Shown here: positions 1 to 7,312 of the stretch, in pieces | Layout of the letters: every line of letters begins with the position of its first letter | How positions within the stretch are numbered: position 1 is the stretch's first letter | From: CAZGTQ01 sp964528575 | GTDB taxonomy: Bacteria > Planctomycetota > UBA1135 > GCA-002686595 | Direction: 5' to 3' | NCBI GenBank assembly: GCA_964528575.1 | Contig: CAZGTQ010000081.1 | Location: 1 to 7,891, forward strand | DNA: 7,891 nucleotides | Program-made: the position numbers and the translations under genes | The notes under the pieces: generated by a model | What the model was told of the DNA's origin: nothing | Seen by the model: only the letters and a program-made list of their open reading frames with translations | Databases searched by the model: none

Positions 1-43
1 GCGCGTACCGAGCGGCTGGCACGGCCGGTGCTGCCCCAGGGGC

Positions 44-1621
44 GTGTTCCGCACCGAGCCGCTCGAGGAGATGGTCGCGGTGGGCCACGTCGGGCCCGCG
101 CGGGCTCGCCTGTGGCTGCGTTCGTCGCGCACCGGCGAGCACCTCGTGCGTTGGTGGCCCGAGAGCGAGCCGGACGCGGGCGGCGCGGTCTCCGTCGACG
201 TCCCGCGCGACCCCGCGCGCGACCACACGGCGGCGGTCGACGTCCCGCGCGAAGGGACGTCGCTGCGCCCGCGCACGCGCTACCGCTTCCGCGTCGAGCA
301 CCCCGAGAGCGGGCTCCTCGTCGGCGAGGGCCGCTTCGAGACGGCGCCGGCGAGCCCCCAGGACGCTCCCGACCGCTTCGCAATCGCGCTCGCGAGCTGC
401 CACCAGCCGTTCGACGCCGAAGGCGCGGTGCGCCCGGAGTCCGAGGCGATGCTGCGCGCCGTGCGGCGCTGCTTCGAGGAGCAGGGCGTGCGAGCTCTGC
501 TCCTTGTCGGCGACCAGATGTACACCGACTACCCGGCCGAGCTCTCGCTCTTCGACGCCGAGCACTTCGCGTCGGTCGCGCCCCCGGGGCGCCGCCGCAT
601 CCAAGACTGCACCGCGGAGGAGGTGCGCCGGCTCTTGCACGAGCGCTACCGCCGCTTCTGGAACGTGCCGCAGTGGAAGGCGCTGCACGCCGAGCTGCCG
701 GTGTACCCGATGCTCGACGACCACGAGATCGCCGACAACTGGGGCTCACGCCCCGAGCACCGCACGCCCCCGTGGCGCGCCTTCGGCGAGGGAGCGCTCG
801 CGGCGTATCGCGACTACCAGTTCGCGCGCGTCGAGCCGGCGAGCGTCAGCCCAAAGACGTGTTGCGACCTCTCGTTCGACTACGGCCCGCTCGCGGTCTA
901 CGCGCTCGACATCCGCTCGAACCGCCGGCCGGAGCCGGGCGCGCGCCTCTTCACGCCCGATCAGCTCGCCTCGCTCGACGCCTTCCTCGAGCGCGAGCGC
1001 GACCGCGACGTGATCGGCCTCGTGCTCAGCGTCCCCGCCGTGCACTTGCCGAAGGCGGCCGCGCACCTCATGCACAAGCTGCGCCGAGTGCCGGAGGACT
1101 TCGCCGACCGCTGGTCGACCGCGGGACACGTCGACGACCGCGACCGCCTGCTCGCGCGCCTGCACCGCCAGCAGCGCGAGCGCCCGCAACAGCGCATCGT
1201 GCTGCTCAGCGGCGACATCCACATCGCCTGCGCGCACGAGATCACGTGGCGCGACGGGACGGGCTCGTTCCTCCAGCTCGTCTCGAGCGGGATCACGAAC
1301 ATCCAGTCGCCGCTGATTCGCTACGCCTCGGCGTGCTCGATCCTCATGAACCGGAGTTTGCACGCGCGCACGCAGGGGCTGTCCGCGCGCGTGCGGCGGC
1401 TGCGCGGCGTCGGGGGCCACGGGCACAACCCGTACACGCACCTCAACGTCGCGCTGCTCGGCTTGCGGCGGCGCGACGACGGCCGCTGGGACGTCGAGCC
1501 CTCGATCTGGGGCCAACGCGACGGCGAGCCGATCTGCGTCTTCCGCTCGCCGCCGATCGCGCCGCCCGCGCTCGGCCGGCGGCGGGTTCAGCGCTCCTCG
1601 CTGGGCGGGAGCTGCGCGTAG
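44..1621 (+). CDS. PhoD-like metallophosphatase (alkaline phosphatase D family), 5' end uncertain
   Basis: Predicted binuclear-metal phosphoesterase of the PhoD-like family; the true substrate (phosphomonoester or phosphodiester) cannot be read from the sequence. Numbering from the GTG at 44 (525 residues), residues 10-100 look like the family's N-terminal beta-sandwich (GHVGPARARLWLRS near 14-27). The metallophosphatase core follows: SCH at 118-120, GDQMY at 156-160, DDHEIADNW at 225-233, LDIR at 288-291, and SGDIHIACAHE at 389-399. These Asp/Asn/His blocks are the expected metal-binding and catalytic elements in the expected order. No signal peptide is visible from this start. The frame stays open to the left edge, so the gene may begin outside the window; an ATG at 71 is another option but would sit directly against its GAGGAG. 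The gene converges on the cytochrome gene and overlaps its end by 34 bases, and nothing suggests a shared function with the oxidase. The family call is firm; the start is not. Confidence 0.88.
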   Translation: MFRTEPLEEMVAVGHVGPARARLWLRSSRTGEHLVRWWPESEPDAGGAVSVDVPRDPARDHTAAVDVPREGTSLRPRTRYRFRVEHPESGLLVGEGRFETAPASPQDAPDRFAIALASCHQPFDAEGAVRPESEAMLRAVRRCFEEQGVRALLLVGDQMYTDYPAELSLFDAEHFASVAPPGRRRIQDCTAEEVRRLLHERYRRFWNVPQWKALHAELPVYPMLDDHEIADNWGSRPEHRTPPWRAFGEGALAAYRDYQFARVEPASVSPKTCCDLSFDYGPLAVYALDIRSNRRPEPGARLFTPDQLASLDAFLERERDRDVIGLVLSVPAVHLPKAAAHLMHKLRRVPEDFADRWSTAGHVDDRDRLLARLHRQQRERPQQRIVLLSGDIHIACAHEITWRDGTGSFLQLVSSGITNIQSPLIRYASACSILMNRSLHARTQGLSARVRRLRGVGGHGHNPYTHLNVALLGLRRRDDGRWDVEPSIWGQRDGEPICVFRSPPIAPPALGRRRVQRSSLGGSCA

Positions 1622-2646
1622 TACGCGGCGACGTCGCGGCGTTCTTCGGCGCCGAGCTCGCGCACGACCTCACGCATCAGGTGCGCGTAGGCGGTGCCGC
1701 CGCGGTGCCCATCCGCGAACAGCTCGAGCTGGAGCTCGAGGTAGCGCGCGCTGCGCCCCGCGAGCCGCGGATAGTCCGCGCGTGGCTGGGCCGGCGCCGG
1801 GCCGTGGCAGTCGGAGCACGCCGGCACGTCGCGCTCCGGCAGGCCGTCGCGCGCGATCTTCGCCCCGCGCTCGACGCGCTCGGACGGCTCGCTCGCGCCG
1901 ACCGGCGGCGGCGGGAGCTGCGCGAAATGCTGCGCGAGCTCGGCGATCGTGTCGGCGTCGAGCTCGTATGCGACCGGCTGCATGATCCCGCTGTAGCGCG
2001 CGCCCGCTGCGTACGCGCGCAGCGACGCCTCGAGGTACTCGCGGCGCTGCCCCGCGAGCGCGGGGATCTGCTCGCCCCGCCCGAGCCCGTCGACGCCGTG
2101 GCAGCGCGCGCACGTGCCGAGCACGCCGGCCGGGAGCTCCCTCTCGCCGAAGACGAGCGCGTCGTACGCGTCGCGGTCGAGCTCGGGCAGACGCTCGAGG
2201 AACGCGACCATCGCCCAGACCTCGTCGTCGCGGACCTGCGACGGCCACGCGGGCATGCCGGTCATCTTGATGCCGTGCTTGACGACGTAGAACAGCTCCT
2301 GCGGCTCCCGCTGCGGCACTCGCTCGGAGAGGTCGGGCGGCCGCGGCGTCAGACCGCGCGGAACGACCGGCTGCGTCGCGCCCGGCGCGCCGTGGCAGGG
2401 TCGGCAGGCGGTCTCGTAGTGGCCCGCTCCGCGCAGGACGAGCGCCGCGTCGTCGAGCGCCGGCGGCCGGATGCCGAGCGAGCGCGTGCTCACCGAGCGG
2501 CGCATCGTGAACTGCAGGAACCACTCGGTCACCGGCCAGTGGCCCCCGCTCGCCGAGATCGGCACGACGCCGGACGCCGACACGAGGATGGCCAAGAAGG
2601 CGAGCCCGGCGGACCACGCCGCGATCCTCGCGACGCGCCGCTTCAC
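1588..2646 (-). CDS. membrane-anchored tri-haem c-type cytochrome
   Basis: A 352-residue electron-transfer protein with three covalent haem c sites: CRPCH at 81-85, CARCH at 179-183 and CSDCH at 277-281. Likely axial methionines are M131 (in KMTGMPAW), M222 (SGIMQPVA) and M324 (AHLMREVV). One hydrophobic segment at about 8-30 after a basic start (VKRRVAR) is an uncleaved anchor or signal, placing the haems on the periplasmic or outer face. Module 1 (about 72-155) resembles single-haem class I cytochromes. Modules 2 and 3 (about 176-247 and 274-348) resemble each other and cytochrome c4-type domains, sharing the PxLAGxxxxYL pattern. The GTG start at 2646 is chosen because it overlaps the previous stop as GTGA, has GGGAG six bases upstream, and leads directly into the anchor; longer versions have no plausible protein sequence. 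As the last gene of the oxidase cluster it may supply electrons to the oxidase, which is inference. Its stop lies inside the end of the convergent phosphatase gene. Confidence 0.93.
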   Translation of the reverse strand: MKRRVARIAAWSAGLAFLAILVSASGVVPISASGGHWPVTEWFLQFTMRRSVSTRSLGIRPPALDDAALVLRGAGHYETACRPCHGAPGATQPVVPRGLTPRPPDLSERVPQREPQELFYVVKHGIKMTGMPAWPSQVRDDEVWAMVAFLERLPELDRDAYDALVFGERELPAGVLGTCARCHGVDGLGRGEQIPALAGQRREYLEASLRAYAAGARYSGIMQPVAYELDADTIAELAQHFAQLPPPPVGASEPSERVERGAKIARDGLPERDVPACSDCHGPAPAQPRADYPRLAGRSARYLELQLELFADGHRGGTAYAHLMREVVRELGAEERRDVAAYYAQLPPSEER

Positions 2647-3269
2647 GGCCGGCTCCCGAGCGCTGCGCCGCGCACGCCGCGCCGCGCCAGCGCGAGCCCG
2701 CCGGCGAGGTACGCCGCTCCGCCGACGACCAGCATGATCGCGCCGCCCAGGTGCTGGTCCTCGAGCGCGCTCAGGCCGAAGCCGCCGTGCGCGTGCTCGT
2801 AGACCGGCCGCGGCGCGAGCGCGAGGAGCGCGCCGAGCAGCGTCATGTGCATCGACGTGAGCAGCAGGCCGAGCATGCCGCTCGCGACGCGCGCGCGACG
2901 CTGCTCGCCGTCGCCGCCGACCGCGGCGATCCACAGATAGAGCCCGCTCGCGAGGAAGGAGCCCTGCTCGAGGACGAGGCCCGCGGTCGTCGAGCGCGCG
3001 AAGTGGTGCGGGGCCGGCGCGTGCCAGGCCCACACGACGGCGAGCTCGACGAGCGACGCGGGCACGGCCGCGAACAGCAGCGGGTGGCGCCGCACCGGAT
3101 CGAAGCGCGTGCCGGCGATGCCCAACGCGAGCAGCGCCGCGGCGACGGCGACGACGCCCATGTGCATCGTCATGTGCGCGGAGAACGAGTGGCCGGCGAG
3201 GGCCGGCAGCGGGCCGATCCAGCACAGCGCCAGCACGACGAGCCCGGCGATGAGCGCGGCGCGGCGCAT
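2643..3269 (-). CDS. ctaG: CtaG-like cytochrome c oxidase assembly protein (caa3_CtaG family)
   Basis: A 208-residue polytopic membrane protein resembling the CtaG family needed for assembly of caa3-type oxidases in Bacillus; it is unrelated to Cox11, which is sometimes also called CtaG. Visible family-like features are a His/Met cluster HSFSAHMTMHMG at 27-38, WAWHAP at 80-85, EQGSFLASGLYLW at 101-113, SMHMTLLGA at 139-147 and LEDQHLGG at 169-176. About six hydrophobic segments lie near 5-25, 37-53, 63-82, 99-117, 129-152 and 175-194; the first may be a signal peptide. The His and Met residues could bind copper, which is inference. It is shorter than many CtaG proteins (roughly 250-300 residues), having little at either end beyond the membrane core. 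The ATG at 3269 is chosen because it overlaps the preceding stop as TGATG and starts a typical membrane N-terminus (MRRAALIAGL). Its position in the cluster fits an oxidase assembly role. Confidence 0.82.
   Translation of the reverse strand: MRRAALIAGLVVLALCWIGPLPALAGHSFSAHMTMHMGVVAVAAALLALGIAGTRFDPVRRHPLLFAAVPASLVELAVVWAWHAPAPHHFARSTTAGLVLEQGSFLASGLYLWIAAVGGDGEQRRARVASGMLGLLLTSMHMTLLGALLALAPRPVYEHAHGGFGLSALEDQHLGGAIMLVVGGAAYLAGGLALARRGVRGAALGSRP
2653..2657 (-). promoter_or_regulatory. ribosome binding site for the tri-haem cytochrome gene
   Basis: GGGAG on the minus strand lies six bases before the GTG at 2646 and inside the end of the CtaG-like gene. It supports the GTG start, which otherwise rests on the GTGA overlap. 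Confidence 0.6.
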
Positions 3270-3664
3270 CAGCGGCACGTCTCCATGAACACGGCGGCGA
3301 GGGCGACGTAGACGACGCCGATCGCGCTCACGCCCGACAGGAGCAGACTCGCGAAGCCGAGGAAGCGGTGGCGGTCGGCGCGCGTGTCGAGGGCGTGCGA
3401 GGCGTTCGCGGTGCCGTAGCTGTGGCGGCGGAAGCTGCGCCAGCCGACGAGCGCGATCCCGCCGAGCGCGAGGGCCGTGTACGCGCCGATCGCGCCACGC
3501 GTCCAGCCGAGCCGCGCGTCGCGGCCGGCCTTCGCGCACCAGATCGCGACAGTGAGGTAGCTCGCGAGCAGGTGCGCGATCCAGATCGCCGGGGAGAGCG
3601 CGAGCAGCCAGAGCGTCTGGCGGCTCTCGTGCGTCGCGCCGGCTTGCTCGATCGCGTCGCTCAT
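3269..3664 (-). CDS. small membrane protein of unknown function in the oxidase cluster
   Basis: A 131-residue protein with three or possibly four membrane segments at about 17-43, 58-77 and 103-125. Its most distinctive stretch is LSPAIWIAHLLASYLTVAIW followed by CAK, at residues 23-45. This combines a His (H31) with a Trp-Cys pair (W42, C43) inside or at the edge of the first hydrophobic region. From memory, similar short proteins sit beside cytochrome oxidase genes in other proteobacteria, but no function is known to me. It has no haem motif, and the fused oxidase already carries its own subunit III region, so it is not a separate subunit III. The ATG at 3664 overlaps the oxidase stop as ATGA, and its own stop overlaps the CtaG-like start, so it is tightly coupled to both. 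An assembly role or an accessory subunit (subunit IV-like) are both possible; this is inference from position. No strong ribosome binding site is seen, in keeping with translational coupling. Confidence 0.85.
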   Translation of the reverse strand: MSDAIEQAGATHESRQTLWLLALSPAIWIAHLLASYLTVAIWCAKAGRDARLGWTRGAIGAYTALALGGIALVGWRSFRRHSYGTANASHALDTRADRHRFLGFASLLLSGVSAIGVVYVALAAVFMETCR

Positions 3665-6207
3665 GTCAGCGCCGGGAACCCCGCGACGACCGCGATCGCG
3701 ACGGCCGCCGTCCCCGCCGCGAAGTGCCAGTACAGGACCGAGTTCTGGATGTCGATGTCGTGGCTCGCGCTCATCCGCCGTGCGAGGCGCCGCAGAGCGC
3801 AGTAGAGCTGCATCGCGATGCCCGCCGCGACGTGGAGCGCGGCCCAGCCGCACAGGAGCCACACGATCGCGTCGTACGCGTGCCGCGTCGGCTCGAGGCC
3901 CGCGCGCTCGGGCGTCAGCAAGAGCGCCGCGACCGAGCCGGCGGCGAGCAGCGTCCCGAGTGCGATCGAGACGTAGAACGCGGCCGCGCGGTCGCGGCGG
4001 TTGAAGCGACGCGCCGCGAGCGTCGCGCCCCACGCGGCGAGCGCGAGGCCGGCGGCGGCGAGCGGCCACGCCGCGCCCATCGGCGGCGCGGACGCGGGCG
4101 GGAACTCCTCGTGCACCGTCCAGAAGAAGAAGTAGCCGAAGACGATCGAGACGAAGGCGGTCGAGTCGCCGAGCATCGTGATGAACATCGCCCACCAGCC
4201 GACCGACTTGGGGCCGGAGGCGTAGAGCGGCACCGCGACGCCGAGGCCGATGTCCTTCGTCTCCTTCTCGGGGACGAGCGCCGTGCCGGTCCACAGCCAC
4301 GTCGCGATCGTCGCGAGCGCGAGCAAGCCGAACGCTCCGGCGATCCACCACAGGTGGAACGTCGACGTGAAGAACGCTCCGGCGGTGAAGGCCGCGGCGA
4401 AGAACGGCAGCCACGTCGGCCCCGGCACGCGCAGGCACTGGATCGGTTGCGCGTCGATCGGCGTGGTGACGATCGTCTCGCGCAACCCCTCCTCGGCGTC
4501 GGGCAGGTAGAAGCGCCCCTCGTCGACGTCCTGCATCAGGTCGGGCTGGTCCCAGAGCGGGTAGCGCGAGTCGATCTCGGGGATCGAGCGCGCCCCCCAC
4601 GGCTCGTCCGGCATCTCGGCGAGCCACTCGAGCGTGCCCGCGTTCCACGGATTGCGCTCGGCGTACGGCTGCTTCTTCTTCGGCCGCAGCACGTCCCACA
4701 CGAGCACGACGAAGCCGCACGCCAGCACGGCCGCGCCGCACGTCGACACGAGGTTCAGCGCGTCGAAACCGAGGCCGTCGGGATACGTGAACACGCGCCG
4801 TGGCATGCCGCGCAAACCGGTGAAGTGCATCGGCACGAACGTCACGTTGAAGCCGACGAACATGAGCCAGAACGCGAGTTTGCCGAGCTTGTCCGAGAGC
4901 TTCTTGCCGCCGACGAGCGGGAAATAGTAGTAGAGCGCGCCGACGATCGGGAACACGACTCCGCCGATCATGACCGAGTGCAGGTGGCCGACGACGAAGT
5001 ACGTGTCGTGCGCCTGGAAGTCGAACGGCGCGAGCGCGACCATCACGCCGGTCAGGCCGCCGAGCACGAACGTCGCGAACCCGCCGAACACGAACAGCAT
5101 CGGGACCGCGCGCACGACGCGTCCCGCGATCAGCGTCGCGAGGAAGCAGAAGAGCTGCACGCCGGTCGGGATCGCGACCGCCATCGACGCGGCGGAGAAC
5201 AATCCGAGCGAGATCCCGGGCAGGCCCGTCGTGAACATGTGGTGCACCCACAGGCCGAAGCTCAGGAACCCGGTTCCGACCGCCGCGAGGACGACCCAGC
5301 TGTAGCCGACGAGCGGAGTGCGCGCGAACGTCGGCACCATCATCGCGACGAGCGCGATCGACGGTAGGAAGACGATGTAGACCTCGGGATGGCCGAAGAG
5401 CCAGAACAGGTGCTGCCACAGCAACGGGTCGCCGCCGCGCTCGGGGTCGAAGAACGGCCAATCGAACGCGCGCTCCATCTCGAGCATGACGTCGCCGGCG
5501 ATCAGCGGCGGGAACGCGAACAGGATCATCACCGCGACGACGAGGATGTACCAGCAGTACGGCGGCAGGAGGTTGATGCGCATGCCCGGCGCGCGGCACT
5601 TGAGCACGCCGACGATCAGCTCGACGGCGGCGGCGATCGACGCGATCTCGATGAACGAGAGCCCGAGCAGCCAGATGTCCGCCCCGACGCCGTCCTGATA
5701 CTTCGTCGTCAGCGGCGGGTACATGAACCAGCCGCCTTCGGGCGCGACGCCGAAGAAGATCGAGCCGCAGAAGAAGATCCCGCCGAGCAGGAAGCTCCAG
5801 AAGCCGAAGGCCGACAGGCGCGGAAACGGCAGATCGCGCGCCGCCAGCATCTGCGGCAGGATCATGATCGAGAACGCCTCGAAGATCGGCACGGCGAACA
5901 GGAACATCATCACCGAGCCGTGCAGCGTGAAGACCTGGTTGTACGTCTCCGCGGACAGAAAGCCGCTCTCGGGGAACGCGAGCTGCACGCGCATCAGGAG
6001 CGCGAGCACGCCGCCGAACAGGAAGAACGCGAACGCGGCGGCGGTGTACCACTTGCCGACCTCCGAGTTGTTCACCGCCGACCAGTAGCGCCATCCCGTC
6101 GGCGTCTTCCACACCTTCTGCAAGCGCTCCGCCTGCGCGCGCCGGTGCTCGACGGAAATCGGCCGCAGATCCGGCCCGGGATCTCCCGGCTCCGTGCGGA
6201 GCGTCAC
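3661..6207 (-). CDS. ctaD: cytochrome c oxidase fused subunits I and III (CtaD-CtaE fusion)
   Basis: An 848-residue fusion: catalytic subunit I (about 50-510), a hydrophilic linker (about 511-597), and a subunit III-like region of about seven membrane helices (598-848). It reduces oxygen to water at haem a3-CuB in the inner membrane and should pump protons. Ligands are intact: H96 and H410 for low-spin haem a, H408 for haem a3, and H273, H322 and H323 for CuB, with Y277 of HPEVY as the usual cross-linked tyrosine. E275 of HPEVY and D125 of RDLPFPR mark an A1-type oxidase with a D-channel. By manual alignment with remembered Rhodobacter numbering, K-channel K362 and S299 are Q351 and A288, and D-channel N121 and N139 are I114 and S132. 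Aspartate D681 sits where separate subunit III proteins have a conserved Glu. The GTG start at 6207 overlaps the coxB stop as GTGA and has GGAG eight bases upstream. Such I-III fusions are known from Thermus and several proteobacteria. Confidence 0.95.
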   Translation of the reverse strand: MTLRTEPGDPGPDLRPISVEHRRAQAERLQKVWKTPTGWRYWSAVNNSEVGKWYTAAAFAFFLFGGVLALLMRVQLAFPESGFLSAETYNQVFTLHGSVMMFLFAVPIFEAFSIMILPQMLAARDLPFPRLSAFGFWSFLLGGIFFCGSIFFGVAPEGGWFMYPPLTTKYQDGVGADIWLLGLSFIEIASIAAAVELIVGVLKCRAPGMRINLLPPYCWYILVVAVMILFAFPPLIAGDVMLEMERAFDWPFFDPERGGDPLLWQHLFWLFGHPEVYIVFLPSIALVAMMVPTFARTPLVGYSWVVLAAVGTGFLSFGLWVHHMFTTGLPGISLGLFSAASMAVAIPTGVQLFCFLATLIAGRVVRAVPMLFVFGGFATFVLGGLTGVMVALAPFDFQAHDTYFVVGHLHSVMIGGVVFPIVGALYYYFPLVGGKKLSDKLGKLAFWLMFVGFNVTFVPMHFTGLRGMPRRVFTYPDGLGFDALNLVSTCGAAVLACGFVVLVWDVLRPKKKQPYAERNPWNAGTLEWLAEMPDEPWGARSIPEIDSRYPLWDQPDLMQDVDEGRFYLPDAEEGLRETIVTTPIDAQPIQCLRVPGPTWLPFFAAAFTAGAFFTSTFHLWWIAGAFGLLALATIATWLWTGTALVPEKETKDIGLGVAVPLYASGPKSVGWWAMFITMLGDSTAFVSIVFGYFFFWTVHEEFPPASAPPMGAAWPLAAAGLALAAWGATLAARRFNRRDRAAAFYVSIALGTLLAAGSVAALLLTPERAGLEPTRHAYDAIVWLLCGWAALHVAAGIAMQLYCALRRLARRMSASHDIDIQNSVLYWHFAAGTAAVAIAVVAGFPALT

Positions 6208-7232
6208 TCGAGGCTCTCCAAATAGGCCGCCAGCGCGCGCAGCTCGTCCTCCGGCAGCATGTCGAACGCGGGCATGTGCACGCCCGGCTTGAGCGCTTGG
6301 GCGCTCACGAGCCAGCGCAGGAACGCGCGCTCGTCGTTGGGCAGGATCCCGCCGCCCAGGCTCACGCGGCTGGCGACGTGCGTCAGGTCGGGCCCGACGC
6401 GCCCGTCGGCCGCGGTCCCGCGCACGGTGTGGCACGCGCCGCAGCCGGTCGCGAGGAACACACGCGCGCCCTCGCGCGCGAGCTCGCCGCGGGGCTCGCG
6501 CGCCGGCTCCGCCTGTTGCTCGAGCCAGCGCTCGAGCTCGTGCCGCTCGCTCACGACCGCGTAGAAGCTCATCTGCGCGTGCGCCGAGCCGCAGTACTCC
6601 GCGCACGTGCCGCGGTAGGTCCCGTTGCGCGTCGGCTCGAGCGCGAGCTGCGTCGTGCGCCCGGGGATCATGTCGACCTTGCCGCCGAGCGCAGGCACCC
6701 AGAACGAGTGGATGACGTCGGCGCTCTCGAGCACGAAGAGCGTGCGCTCGCCGCGCGCGAGGCGGACCTCGTTCGCGAGCTCCGCGACGCGCCCGTCGTC
6801 GAGCCGGTAGCGCACGCGCCACCACCACTGCTCGCCGACGACCTCGACGCGCGTCGCGCCCTCGGCCGGCAGCGCGAGCAGCTCGGGCATCGCCGACAGC
6901 CCGAACACGAGCAGCACGAGGAGCGTGACGGTCGGGAACACCGCTCCGCCGCCGACGATGAGCCAGCGCGCCGCGCGTTCCTTGTCCCGGGCCGCGCCGC
7001 CGCGGATCGCGTAGATGCTGAGCGCGACCATCGCCGCCCAGATCACGACCGCGCCGCCGCCCATCCACCAGAAGAGCTCCGCGATCCGCTCCGCGTCGCG
7101 CCCGGCGGGTGCGAGCGCCGATTGCTCCCCTGCGCACCCCGCAAGCGCCCCCAAGGCGACGAACCCCGCCGCGCGACGCGCGCGAAGGCCGTTCCGTGAC
7201 CGTCCAGCCGCTGCGGGAGGGGGAGCGCCCAT
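6204..7232 (-). CDS. coxB: cytochrome c oxidase subunit II with fused cytochrome c domain (caa3 type)
   Basis: A 342-residue CuA subunit that takes electrons from a c-type cytochrome and passes them to haem a. Residues 18-33 form a lipoprotein signal ending in the lipobox LAGC, with C33 as the probable lipidated residue. Two membrane helices follow at about 54-76 and 91-113. The periplasmic cupredoxin domain holds EQWWWRV (134-140), the aromatic patch used for electron entry, and the complete CuA site: H175, C210, E212, C214, H218 and M221 (C-x3-C-x3-H-x2-M). A C-terminal class I cytochrome c domain (about 250-342) carries CGACH at 264-268 with a likely axial methionine M320 in HMPAF. This fused domain defines the caa3 type. 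The ATG at 7232 is the only reasonable start giving a complete signal, although no good ribosome binding site precedes it. It is the first gene of the overlapping oxidase operon, 80 bases after the preceding gene. Confidence 0.96.
   Translation of the reverse strand: MGAPPPAAAGRSRNGLRARRAAGFVALGALAGCAGEQSALAPAGRDAERIAELFWWMGGGAVVIWAAMVALSIYAIRGGAARDKERAARWLIVGGGAVFPTVTLLVLLVFGLSAMPELLALPAEGATRVEVVGEQWWWRVRYRLDDGRVAELANEVRLARGERTLFVLESADVIHSFWVPALGGKVDMIPGRTTQLALEPTRNGTYRGTCAEYCGSAHAQMSFYAVVSERHELERWLEQQAEPAREPRGELAREGARVFLATGCGACHTVRGTAADGRVGPDLTHVASRVSLGGGILPNDERAFLRWLVSAQALKPGVHMPAFDMLPEDELRALAAYLESLE
6216..6219 (-). promoter_or_regulatory. ribosome binding site for the fused oxidase subunit gene
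   Basis: GGAG on the minus strand, within the last codons of coxB and eight bases before the GTG at 6207. It supports the GTG start against longer versions of the frame, which have no plausible protein sequence. Confidence 0.55.
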
Positions 7233-7312
7233 CGGACGGCGGCTCGCGCAGCAAGAATCGCGCCGAGCGTGCGGGGGCCGCCGCGCCGCGTCAGCAGCAG
7301 AGCGTCGGAGAG

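Noticed and set aside
28..2802. A 924-codon open frame on the plus strand spanning the phosphatase and the antisense of the cytochrome gene
   Set aside because: Its translation is Arg/Ala/Pro-rich low complexity without domains. It is an effect of very high GC at third positions opposite or out of frame with real genes.
2647..3225. Longer version of the tri-haem cytochrome frame beginning at 3225
   Set aside because: The additional N-terminus is Arg/Ala-rich shadow sequence over the CtaG-like gene. The GTG at 2646 leads directly into a hydrophobic anchor.
3724..5367. A long plus-strand open frame antisense to the fused oxidase gene
   Set aside because: The product is an Arg/Glu/His-rich sequence typical of antisense frames in GC-rich DNA, and the minus strand carries the unambiguous oxidase with all ligands.
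6204..7232. Quinol oxidase subunit II instead of cytochrome c oxidase subunit II
   Set aside because: The complete CuA ligand set and the fused haem c domain are present, and quinol oxidases lack them.
6207..7254. Longer version of the fused oxidase reading frame reaching back to 7254
   Set aside because: The extra 349 codons are out of frame with coxB and encode no recognisable sequence. The GTG at 6207 has a ribosome binding site and a GTGA overlap.
7233..7312. Possible promoter or terminator in the 80-base gap before coxB
   Set aside because: I found no convincing -35/-10 pair, no stable hairpin followed by T residues and no clear operator. Only short GC-rich partial pairings are present.
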